The notes beneath the pieces are model-generated. The model worked only from the letters and a program-made list of their open reading frames with translations, had not been told where the DNA came from and did no database searches. The position numbers were made by a program, and so were the translations under genes. 9,190 bases of DNA from JACCZZ01 sp044227805. Lineage in GTDB: Bacteria; Bacteroidota; Bacteroidia; Chitinophagales; UBA10324. The DNA lies in assembly GCA_044227805.1 (NCBI GenBank), contig JBGAWA010000126.1, positions 1 through 9,190 of the forward strand. The letters run 5' to 3'. Numbering within the stretch: position 1 is the stretch's first letter; each line of letters begins with the position of its first letter. Positions 1 through 7,327 of the stretch are shown here, piece after piece.

Positions 1-1799
1 CCGGACAATACATCAGGATCTTTTGCACACCTGCTTCTTACCTGCCAGGCATATTCTGTTGCAGCGGCTAAACCAGTAATAACAACTGTATTGGTGTCTA
101 CCACTTTAACAGTTGTCCAGCTATCTGATTTCTTCACCTTGTATTGCACTTTATAGATAGAAGCATTGGTGACCGCTTTCCAGCTTAATTGTGCAGAATT
201 GGCTGTAAAGTTAAAGGAGCTGAGGTTTAAGGGGACATCGCAGGTGCAGTTTTCATCGATGAGGCCATCACAATTGTCGTCTATAAAATTGAAACAGATG
301 TCGTTTGCCAGCGGATGTATGGCGGCATCGGCATCATTGCAATCCGTTCCGTCAGCAATGTAACCTGGCGGTAATATGCAATCTGCGGTAAAAACGCTAT
401 TCCCCGGATCACCGTAACCGTCGTTATCTGCATCGACATAAACAGTCCATCCGTTGCAGACAAGCGGTTCCAGTTTTATCACCCAATAGTCATAAGCGCC
501 CTGGCTGGCTTCAACCTTGTCGCCTGAAATTCCTGAATCGGAGTTTCCGGCGAGAATATATCCACCATCACTGCACGGTATGATCGAACGCATTAAATCA
601 AAGCCACCACTCCCTCCAAGCGTCTTTTGCCATTCAATAATGCCGGTACTGTTAACTTTCACTACCCAGTAGTCATATCCACCGCGAGAGGCTTCTTTTT
701 TATCACCGGAAATTCCTGACTGAGACTCACCACCAAGCATGTAGCCTCCATCATTTGTTGCTGCCGCATCATATATATAATCGTAATCACCGCCACCTAT
801 TGTTTTATCCCACTCAATAATGCCTTTGTTATTTAGTTTAACCAACCAATAATCGATGCCACCTTTGCTTTTCTCTGATTTGTCGTCAAGGTCTGAGGAG
901 TTGGAAAAACCGCAAAGCAGGTAGCCGTTATCCGGCGCCTGGTTAATACTTGTCAGGCTTTCGGATTGATTGGCGCCAATGGTATTTTCCCACAAAATGT
1001 TACCGCTACTATCCAGTTTGACTACCCAGTAATCGCTGCCGCCAATCTTCCCCTCTGATTTATCACCGGAAGCGGGAGATATTGAATAGCCACCGAGGAT
1101 GTAACCCTCGTCATTTGTATTTTCCATTGTATACATGAAGTCGCGCCTGCTTCCTCCGATAGTATTTTGCCATTCAATGTCACCCTTATTGTCTGTTTTT
1201 AAAACCCAGTAATCAGCCTTACCGTATACCGGTTCGGTCTTAACTCCTGAAATACCGGAGTAGGACGTTCCTCCAAGTACATATCCGCCATCAGGAGCGT
1301 TTGAGATGCTGCTCAGGTAGTCATCTTTTTTGCCACCATAGGATTGTTGCCATTCAATTTCAAAGAGGTTGTTTAATTTCAATAACCAGAAGTCAGCACC
1401 TCCGTAAGAAGCGGATGTTTTATCGCCGGCGATGCCTGAATAGGAATATCCTCCCAGCAGATATCCGCCATCTGGTGTTTGAATTAGGTCTTTGAGGTAG
1501 TCATCAAGTTCACCACCATATGTATGTTCCCAAAGTAATACACCGTTTTCGTCCAATAGTACCAGCCAATAGTCATATCTGCCCTGTCCTGCTTCACTTT
1601 TATCGGAGGAAGTACCGAAATAGGAAGAGCCGCCTATCAGGTACCTTCCATCTTCGGTTTGAATGACAGCAGAGAGGTTCTCATAGCTACTTCCGCCGAT
1701 AGTGTTTTGCCATTGAATGGCAGGCGGATTGATTTGCGCAGATGAAGGCCGAGCATAGAGGCATAGCACCGTGATAGAGAGAAAGATTAATGTTTTCAT
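1..1799 (-). CDS. Secreted repeat protein: seven 60-residue repeats, MopE-like motif, FN3 domain (partial, C-terminus beyond window)
   Basis: The reading frame starts at ATG 1799-1797 and stays open to the left edge, giving 599 codons without a stop. Residues 1-21 form a signal peptide (MKTLIFLSITVLCLYARPSS, cleavage likely before Gln22), so the product is exported. Residues 30-449 are seven tandem repeats of exactly 60 residues. Their shared pattern is WQxTIGG, then DGGYxLGG, then SGISGDKxE, then DYWVVKL. Residues about 451-520 hold an Asp/Asn-rich segment (DADNDGYGDPGN, DCNDADAAIHP, DDNCDGLIDENC) typical of the MopE-type metal-binding motif. Residues about 521-599 look like a fibronectin type III domain (LSWKAV, YKVQYKVK, TEYAWQVRS). 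Seven equal units suggest a seven-bladed beta-propeller; that is inference. In Bacteroidota such proteins usually end in a T9SS sorting domain, which would lie outside the window. No enzymatic motif is visible. An adhesin or surface-display role is a guess. Confidence 0.9.
   Translation of the reverse strand, partial: MKTLIFLSITVLCLYARPSSAQINPPAIQWQNTIGGSSYENLSAVIQTEDGRYLIGGSSYFGTSSDKSEAGQGRYDYWLVLLDENGVLLWEHTYGGELDDYLKDLIQTPDGGYLLGGYSYSGIAGDKTSASYGGADFWLLKLNNLFEIEWQQSYGGKKDDYLSSISNAPDGGYVLGGTSYSGISGVKTEPVYGKADYWVLKTDNKGDIEWQNTIGGSRRDFMYTMENTNDEGYILGGYSISPASGDKSEGKIGGSDYWVVKLDSSGNILWENTIGANQSESLTSINQAPDNGYLLCGFSNSSDLDDKSEKSKGGIDYWLVKLNNKGIIEWDKTIGGGDYDYIYDAAATNDGGYMLGGESQSGISGDKKEASRGGYDYWVVKVNSTGIIEWQKTLGGSGGFDLMRSIIPCSDGGYILAGNSDSGISGDKVEASQGAYDYWVIKLEPLVCNGWTVYVDADNDGYGDPGNSVFTADCILPPGYIADGTDCNDADAAIHPLANDICFNFIDDNCDGLIDENCTCDVPLNLSSFNFTANSAQLSWKAVTNASIYKVQYKVKKSDSWTTVKVVDTNTVVITGLAAATEYAWQVRSRCAKDPDVLS
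453..1712 (-). repeat. Seven in-frame tandem repeats of 180 bp (60 aa each)
   Basis: The leading Trp codons of the units lie at 1710-1712, 1530-1532, 1350-1352, 1170-1172, 990-992, 810-812 and 630-632, a spacing of exactly 180 bp each time. The next Trp, at 447-449, opens the following module. No unit has gained or lost a codon. Amino acid identity between units is only partial: unit 5 lacks the SGISGDK block and reads SSDLDDKSE there. The array is therefore old or diversified at the DNA level while unit length has been held constant. The pattern fits blades of one closed propeller better than an open-ended array of variable copy number. Confidence 0.92.
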
Positions 1800-2314
1800 G
1801 ACATAAAATTATTTTAAGTGAATAAATAAATTCGTTAATACCAAATCGTCAATATGGAAATCACGTAAAAGTTCCGGCATTGTTGAATCCAATTTACAGG
1901 ATGAATGCAATACGACCATGCATACGCTGCACATTGCCGGAATATTTTTTCCTTTTTAACCTGCCGAAATTACGTCTAATGAAAAAGTAAGAACATGATA
2001 AATATCAGTCAAATGATTAATTTGTCATGCTTCATTTTCCGATTGGCGGAACCTATGCAGAAGCCCTTAACCAGCTTCCTTAAAAAATGATTGATTTCCA
2101 TAAGAACTGGAGCTATCATGTTAAAAATACTGTGGAATGCTTCATTTTTCCTGTGAATGCGCGAGCAGGAATACCATCGTTTGGTGAGGTGTGAAATAAA
2201 AATTAACGTATAAAAAAATTTAATAATTTAGGTGTCCGGAATTTCATTCCCAAGCTGAATGATAAATCCGGATCATTACTAATTCCATAATTTCATCCTA
2301 TAAACCCTCAACAC
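1800..2314. other. Divergent intergenic region (515 bp)
   Basis: This spacer separates two divergently transcribed genes for exported proteins, so it should hold a promoter in each direction. It is AT-rich. I found no exact match to the Bacteroidota -7 element TAnnTTTG with a TTG box at proper spacing on either strand; the nearest for the rightward gene is TAATTTAG at 2224-2231, with one mismatch and no suitable -33 box. No Shine-Dalgarno sequence precedes the ATG at 2315. It contains one imperfect inverted repeat (1872-1942) and a short direct repeat, ATGCTTCATTTT(T)CC, at 2027-2040 and 2137-2151. I see no convincing gene in it. Confidence 0.7.
1872..1942. repeat. Imperfect inverted repeat upstream of the repeat-protein gene
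   Basis: The arms TTCCGGCATTGT (1872-1883) and ACATTGCCGGAA (1931-1942) are complementary at 11 of 12 positions and are separated by 47 nt. Within the spacer, ATTG/CAAT and ATCC/GGAT (1879-1911) can form a smaller alternative stem that uses part of the left arm. On the plus strand the right arm runs into a T-rich stretch (1943-1957). The element lies 73-143 nt upstream of the minus-strand start at 1799. It could be an operator, a 5' leader structure or a terminator of rightward transcripts; the sequence does not decide between these. Confidence 0.35.
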
Positions 2315-4342
2315 ATGGCCAGGCAGATGATCACTTATTGCTTAGTTATCTGTTGCCTGTTATTTTCTTCAGTAACGGCCGGAGCGTATACAGTTACCCA
2401 GCTAAAGGCCACTTATAAGAACGGACAGGTTTTCATCACCTGGAAGAATCCATCCGCTTCATCACTGAAATACCGCGTGTACCAGGCAACGAAAGCTTTT
2501 ACCAACAAGAAGCAGATCAAGAATACAGCCTATATTGGCTATGTGAAGGATAACAGCAGCAAGAACGGGCACAAATCTCTTTTCTATAATCAAAATATTT
2601 ATTACACGATTGATCCGGTTGCCGGAGCATTGACTGCCTCAGATGGATTGTATGTAACTACCTGCACCACCACCAAGAAATATTTCTATGCGGTGATTGT
2701 TGAAAATACCCTCACCGGCATTGCCGACACACTGCTAACGGCCGGTGAGAATACTACCACAGTAGCTGTTAAGAACAAACTCGTCGCGCCACAGCCGGTA
2801 TTGCAGCAATCGGTACCGGCTAATGGTGATGTTAGTTATGAATATGTCATCTGGGGCAACAATCTTGCAACCGCGCTGCTGCCGTCATTCAATAATTGCG
2901 GGTCCTATGGATACAATTTCACTTTCATCTCGCATGCCACGGGTACCGGCGGATTGATGGTGTATTACCGCGACAACGATCCCTTCACACCTTCCACGCC
3001 CTCCAATTGCACCAACTGCAACCTGCTATTGCTCGACGACTGGCTTCCCAACGGAGAAAATACTTATTGGTATGGCTTTCACGAAAACTACGATATCTAC
3101 GGAACAGGCAATCCAGTGCAACATAGCGGTATCGTAAAGTCTTATACCCAATCAAGGGTAAAGTGGACGCTGGATTGGGTGATTGCCAATAAAAATATTG
3201 ATGCGCACCGTGTATATGCCCATGGCACCTCGCACAATGGATTCGGGCCTTTGGTGAGCGGTGCGATGTATCCGCAACTATTCGCAGCGGTATGGGTAAC
3301 GGTAGCTCCGCCTTTTGTACGTGCCTTTCCCGGAACGTGGCGTGAGCAACAATGGGGTGGCTATTATGATTCGCTGCTTACTGATGTGCCCGACCCAAAC
3401 GATGGCTTACCGCTGATGATCTGGGATTTGTTTGATATGCGTGTGATGTACCGCATCAATAAATCGGTTGGCGTGCCCTATATGGGAGGAGTACATGGTA
3501 AAAATGATGGCACATTAGGCTGGGTGGAATATTATTACTGGTATGACTCCCTTGAAGTTGCCAACCAGGGCGGCGTTTGGTATTGGGATCAGCGTAATCA
3601 CAACGGCAACAACAAAAATTTTACGGACTCCGAAGCCTTCATCAACTATGACAGGTTTTATTCAAATCGTTCTTACCCTGCTTTTTCATTCTGTTCCATC
3701 AATCAGAACTGGGGAAACGGTACTCCTTCCTCCGGCGCGCCGTACGGCGCATGGAACGGTTATCTTGATTGGGAAGATGCCTCTATAACTGATCAGCCTT
3801 CCTTTTACAGCATCCGGTGCAAGATCAGGTATATGTATGCAAGTGGTGTGTTGATGACGCAATATAATTCGTGCACTACCGATATTACTCTGCGCCGCCT
3901 GCAGCAGTTTCAGGCATTACCCGGGCAATTGATTGAATGGACAGTAAAGGATAATAACGGAAATATCCTGAACAGCGGCAGCATCACTTATGATGGTTCG
4001 CCGGTAACACTGCATAATATCACGATACTTCGTGAAGGTTCAACAATTACCCTGCAGGTGCAGCAACTCCTGAAAAATGAACAGATGGCTGCTGCTGTCA
4101 ATACGGAGCCAGTAATATGGATTGAAAGATCCGGAGAACGGTACCTGGCGCACATAACTGTAAGCGCATCCACCGATGTAACCATTCAACTCTGCGACCC
4201 GTTTGGGCGTATCGAATGGCAAAAACCGCTTCGGCTTTTTGAAGGCACCACTTTGATACCGCTTGATGGCGCTGCCGGTGTGAAGCTGTTTAATATCTAT
4301 GCTGGTGCATCCCACTGGAGTAACAAACTGATATTTGAATAA
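2315..4342 (+). CDS. Secreted alpha/beta-hydrolase-fold protein (putative esterase) with probable T9SS sorting tail
   Basis: The product is 675 aa and complete. The start at 2315 gives a signal peptide of about 24 residues (MARQMITYCLVICCLLFSSV, then TAGA); an in-frame ATG at 2327 is an alternative start. Residues about 26-160 look like a fibronectin-III-like beta domain (QVFITWKNP, KYRVYQATKAF). Residues about 170-480 resemble a secreted alpha/beta hydrolase. The segment DAHRVYAHGTSHNGFGPL carries the likely nucleophile Ser306, VHGKNDGTLGW carries Asp398 in the usual HGxxD context, and RNHNGN carries His429. The elbow is GTSHNG rather than GxSxG. Residues about 500-590 form a beta domain (TTDITLRRLQQFQALPGQLIEWTV begins with this family-like pattern), and residues about 595-675 fit a T9SS type A tail (DPFGRI, EGTTLIPL, ending KLIFE). 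The role is probably cell-surface or extracellular ester hydrolysis of unknown substrate. The fold call rests on motifs only. Confidence 0.8.
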   Translation: MARQMITYCLVICCLLFSSVTAGAYTVTQLKATYKNGQVFITWKNPSASSLKYRVYQATKAFTNKKQIKNTAYIGYVKDNSSKNGHKSLFYNQNIYYTIDPVAGALTASDGLYVTTCTTTKKYFYAVIVENTLTGIADTLLTAGENTTTVAVKNKLVAPQPVLQQSVPANGDVSYEYVIWGNNLATALLPSFNNCGSYGYNFTFISHATGTGGLMVYYRDNDPFTPSTPSNCTNCNLLLLDDWLPNGENTYWYGFHENYDIYGTGNPVQHSGIVKSYTQSRVKWTLDWVIANKNIDAHRVYAHGTSHNGFGPLVSGAMYPQLFAAVWVTVAPPFVRAFPGTWREQQWGGYYDSLLTDVPDPNDGLPLMIWDLFDMRVMYRINKSVGVPYMGGVHGKNDGTLGWVEYYYWYDSLEVANQGGVWYWDQRNHNGNNKNFTDSEAFINYDRFYSNRSYPAFSFCSINQNWGNGTPSSGAPYGAWNGYLDWEDASITDQPSFYSIRCKIRYMYASGVLMTQYNSCTTDITLRRLQQFQALPGQLIEWTVKDNNGNILNSGSITYDGSPVTLHNITILREGSTITLQVQQLLKNEQMAAAVNTEPVIWIERSGERYLAHITVSASTDVTIQLCDPFGRIEWQKPLRLFEGTTLIPLDGAAGVKLFNIYAGASHWSNKLIFE

Positions 4343-4407
4343 GTTATAAGCCAGAAATTTTTATTCTTAAAATCACCCTGCAATACAGGATGGAAATTGG
4401 TTGGGAT

Positions 4408-5286
4408 TCACAATTGCCAATTGATCAGTAATCTCAGTCCGGCATAGGCAGGAGGGCAGAAATCAGGCATTGATTTTTCATGTTGGAGGAAATGTGTCAC
4501 TGCATTTTTGTTGAAGGAAATGCAAAGCACCTTAGCGACATCCGGAGGCCGGTCCTGTTCCGGTCTTTGCTCGAACCTGGAAAGCAATGCCGCAGCAGTC
4601 ATGCGAAGCCGGACAATGCCTACCAAATCGGGCTTGCGGGGAAATAGTTCGAGGTCTTCCACCAGGCCATAAAACTGAAATGAATCCGTATCCACTTCAA
4701 AGGGCGCAACCATCAGTTCATCAGCCATTTCTTCCAGTTGGTGTGCTACGATGTCGAATGATGCCTGCTGCGGATTACCTCCCTGTCCATAGATGCGTCC
4801 CGGGTAAACATTCGTGGTCTGACCACGAACCGTAAGCACCAACATATTGTCGTTCGTAATCGCGAAAGTGCAGATAGCAAGCGGCGGGCGCAAGGCTAAT
4901 GCATCCAATCCTGATTGGCGCTCAAAGCCGGCATGGTTCAAGGCAGCAATGAAAGGATATGGAATATCACTCACTGTCAGCTGCACCAGCCCGCTGTTAA
5001 TTTGTGCATTGCGCAAGGTGACTGCCGTACCCGGCCACATGACGGGTTTTTCATTTACATATAAGGAAGGCAGAGAATGAAGTGACCTATCCTTCCGGAT
5101 GGTTGCCATGATGCCAGCATCATATAGTGCAGTTTGTTTTTCTTTCAATTGATGAGCCCAGTATTCCTCCATTGCTTCCATTGCTTTATCAGGAATTGCC
5201 ATGGGCTCATGCATGATGATAATATTATCAGCCGGAACCGGTTGGCTGAAATCCAATAGAATACGGCTTGTTGCATCATTCTCCAT
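4408..5286 (-). CDS. Cytosolic protein with divergent Nudix-like domain
   Basis: The product is 292 aa with no signal peptide or membrane segment. The start ATG at 5286 follows an AT-rich leader without a Shine-Dalgarno sequence; the next Met, in IIIMHEPMAIP, is internal. Residues about 134-235 have the strand-loop-helix order of a Nudix hydrolase: LAICTFAITNDNMLVLTVRG, then NVYPGRIYGQGG, then a helix with EEMADELMV at 185-193, then FYGLVEDLELFPRKPDLVGIVRL. EEMADELMV aligns with the end of the Nudix box (REUXEEXGU), with Arg replaced by Glu, one Glu by Asp and the Gly by Met, so metal-dependent catalysis is uncertain. Residues 1-130 are an extra N-terminal region (LYVNEKPVMWPG, VQLTVSDIPYPF), an arrangement reminiscent of NUDT22-like proteins. 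The gene is convergent with the hydrolase gene, 65 bp away. The protein is clearly coding; its function is not established. Confidence 0.75.
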   Translation of the reverse strand: MENDATSRILLDFSQPVPADNIIIMHEPMAIPDKAMEAMEEYWAHQLKEKQTALYDAGIMATIRKDRSLHSLPSLYVNEKPVMWPGTAVTLRNAQINSGLVQLTVSDIPYPFIAALNHAGFERQSGLDALALRPPLAICTFAITNDNMLVLTVRGQTTNVYPGRIYGQGGNPQQASFDIVAHQLEEMADELMVAPFEVDTDSFQFYGLVEDLELFPRKPDLVGIVRLRMTAAALLSRFEQRPEQDRPPDVAKVLCISFNKNAVTHFLQHEKSMPDFCPPAYAGLRLLINWQL

Positions 5287-5635
5287 TAATGAATTGGCTG
5301 ATTATTAATTATCCGGAAATATAAACCCTGATTTTTCATTTGAAAAAATTCCGCCATGCCTCCACCGTGAACGGGTTACCCACCGAATATTCTTTTCAGC
5401 ATAAAAAATTCACTGTTATCATGCGATTCTGTTTCCTGTATTAGAAGAAATGGGTGGACCATTGCCCTAAATTTTTTTCAAGAAAAAGGCATACAGCGAC
5501 ACATTGGATTTGACTTTCTGTAACAACGAGGCATAGGAAGTATGTATATATGCGATGGAAAACAATGATTTGTTCCTATTTTCAACCTCTCTGAATTTCA
5601 ACCATCATCACCTTCATACGATCCAAATCCAGCCT
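5287..5635. other. Divergent intergenic region upstream of purD (349 bp)
   Basis: This AT-rich spacer lies between the minus-strand Nudix-like gene and purD and should hold both promoters. No exact TAnnTTTG element with a proper -33 TTG was found, and no purine riboswitch or other structured leader was recognised. An in-frame ATG at 5555 would extend PurD by 27 residues (MENNDLFLFSTSLNFNHHHL and on), but that extension is not part of the PurD fold. The conserved start MNILLLGSGG is at 5636, preceded by no Shine-Dalgarno sequence. Confidence 0.6.
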
Positions 5636-6912
5636 ATGAATATCCTTCTGCTCGGCAGCGGTGGCCGCGAGCATGCATTTGCTTATAAAATTGCCCAGAG
5701 TCCGCATTGCGATCAGTTATTTATTGCCCCGGGGAATCCCGGTACGGAGAAGCATGGTGAGAATATACCGGTTGCCGTAACGGATTTTCCGGCTATTGAA
5801 AAATTGGTGATGGAAAGGAATATAAGTATGATTATAGTTGGGCCGGGAGGAACTAATTGGTAAATGGCATCTATGATTTTTTTGAAGCAAGTCAAAGAGT
5901 AGGAAATATTCCGGTGATCGGGCCAAGTCGTGATGGTGCACAGCTGGAAGGCAGCAAGGATTTTTCCAAAGCATTCATGAACAGGCACAACATCCCGACA
6001 GCAGGTTATGCCACATTTACACTCGAAACCATCCATGATGCTTATGTCTTACTGCAGCAACATGCAACACCGGTGGTCTTGAAAGCGGATGGATTAGCAG
6101 CTGGAAAAGGAGTCGTGATTTGTAGCACAAGAGAGGAAGCAAAAATGGAATTGGAAGAGATGCTCAAAGGTAAGTTTGGTGCCGCAGGCAATCAAGTGGT
6201 GATCGAAGAATTTTTAGAAGGAGTGGAGATGAGTGTGTTTGTCATTACAGATGGTAAAAGTTATAAACTGTTGCCTACTGCGAAAGACTATAAGCGAGTA
6301 GGGGAAGGTGATACCGGCCTGAATACTGGTGGAATGGGCGCCGTTTCACCGGTGCCATTTGCCGATGAACGGTTGATGAAGAAAATTGAAGCACTAATCA
6401 TTCAGCCAACGATCAGCGGATTACAAAAGGAACAAATCATCTACAAGGGCTTTATTTACTTCGGGCTGATGATCGTGCAGGGTGAACCCAAGGTGATTGA
6501 ATATAACTGCCGCATGGGTGATCCGGAAACCGAAGCGGTTATCCCCCGTTTGAAGAGCGACCTCGTAGAGCTCTTCTTAGGTGTGGCCCATGAAAATTTG
6601 GAAGAGAAAACTATTGATGTGTTGCCTTACGCAGCCGCCACCGTTGTGCTGACGTCAGGCGGATATCCGCAGGAATATGAAAAAGGTAAGCTGATTGAAA
6701 ACCTGGGGCAAACAACGGAATGTCTCGTCTTCCACGCAGGAACCCGAAAACGTGCAAACGGTGACATTGAATCAAATGGTGGCCGCGTGATGGCAGTAAC
6801 AGCTTTCGCCAGAAGACTGCCGGATGCTGTGAAGATCGCCAACCGCAATGCAACCATCATAACATTTGACGGAAAGTATTTCAGGAAGGATATCGGTAAG
6901 GATGTTATGTAG
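5636..6912 (+). pseudogene. purD: Phosphoribosylamine-glycine ligase (GAR synthetase), interrupted by a frameshift
   Basis: PurD joins 5-phosphoribosylamine and glycine using ATP, the second step of de novo purine synthesis, in the cytosol. The first part (5636-5863, 75 codons) has the N-domain signature LLLGSGGREHA and APGNPGTEKHG. The second part (from about 5857, in another frame, to the TAG at 6910-6912) has the ATP-grasp core: VVLKADGLAAGKGVV, DTGLNTGGMGAVSP, EYNCRMGDPETEAV, then LTSGGYP and VFHAGT. Fusing the parts gives about 424 aa, the normal PurD length, so nothing else is missing. Family members read VGP-E-(D/E)-P-LV at the junction; here VGP is followed by GGTNW and a stop, and LVNGIYDFF resumes in the new frame. 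Eleven bases (5846-5856) stand between the Pro codon and the TTG where nine are expected, a net +2. Sequencing or assembly error, true inactivation and translational restart are all possible. The gene identity is certain; its functional state is not. Confidence 0.93.
5846..5863 (+). promoter_or_regulatory. Shine-Dalgarno-like GGAGGA and TTG start overlapping the stop at the purD break
   Basis: At the break the sequence reads GGAGGA (5846-5851), a 5-nt spacer, TTG (5857-5859) and then G followed by the TAA that ends the upstream frame (5861-5863). The TTG is in the frame of the downstream PurD part. This is the layout of a restart site in which a terminating ribosome could begin the second part. 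GAGGAA may simply be the remains of the two acidic codons of the family's P-E-(D/E)-P motif, and Bacteroidota use Shine-Dalgarno pairing weakly. The bases are plainly seen; a function is speculative. Confidence 0.25.
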
Positions 6913-7327
6913 TTACAGGGGCTCCGGTTTCCTGTTGATGAATACATTCAGCCAGCGGTTCACCTTATTCAACACGCTGAAAATTCATTCCGGCGAGTAA
7001 ATATTGTTGCATTGCCTGCAATGAATAAATTTTGCATCGTTTGCGACACCTTGCTATGGTTCTGTTAGAGAAGTGCCAGCAATTGGAATCATGCTGAAAT
7101 GCATCCTTTCATTTTAAGGTACTTTGTGCGGATGAGCATCATGACAAGGTTGTTTGCTGACGAGGGAATAGGATGGCAGTTGAAAGGTAACAGGGTTATA
7201 AACAGACTTATTCATTTTCGAATATTTGCAACAAATAGCAGGCAGGATAATATTGAAGAGAAGAATGAGCAGCTATTCACCCGTTCCAAACTATGCCGTA
7301 GTTGAAATTTAGTTAATTTGAAACCGC
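6913..7327. other. Intergenic region between purD and the propeller sensor gene (415 bp)
   Basis: This spacer holds no gene that I can support. An ATG-started open frame at 7099-7305 (68 codons, basic, without a recognisable motif) is most likely chance. A weak hairpin, ACAGG/CCTG with T (6915-6935), follows the purD stop but has no T tract. A 14-nt palindrome, CATTGCCTGCAATG, lies at 7010-7023. The promoter of the following gene should be in this interval, but no element matching both Bacteroidota boxes was found. Confidence 0.55.

Noticed and set aside
2027..2083. 18-codon frame (MLHFPIGGTYAEALNQLP) in the divergent spacer
   Set aside because: Far too short to support without expression or conservation data.
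2027..2151. Direct repeat ATGCTTCATTTT(T)CC at 2027-2040 and 2137-2151
   Set aside because: Only two short AT-rich copies 110 bp apart, with no transposase or integrase nearby; chance is likely.
2896..3788. Secondary open frames overlapping the hydrolase gene in other frames
   Set aside because: They lie within a long, well-supported coding frame and their products have no motif.
4373..4393. Hairpin CCTG-caata-CAGG with imperfect outer pairs between the convergent genes, followed on the minus strand by ATTTT
   Set aside because: The stem is four pairs plus a mismatch; too weak to call a terminator.
6915..6935. Hairpin ACAGG...CCTGT just after the purD stop
   Set aside because: Five solid pairs plus wobble pairs and no T tract; not a convincing terminator.
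7010..7023. Palindrome CATTGCCTGCAATG
   Set aside because: A single 6+2+6 palindrome without a partner site; the loop is too tight for a hairpin and no regulator site is recognised.
7099..7305. Open frame of 68 codons on the plus strand
   Set aside because: Basic composition, no recognisable motif or signal peptide and no supporting ribosome site; it lies in an AT-rich spacer and looks like chance.
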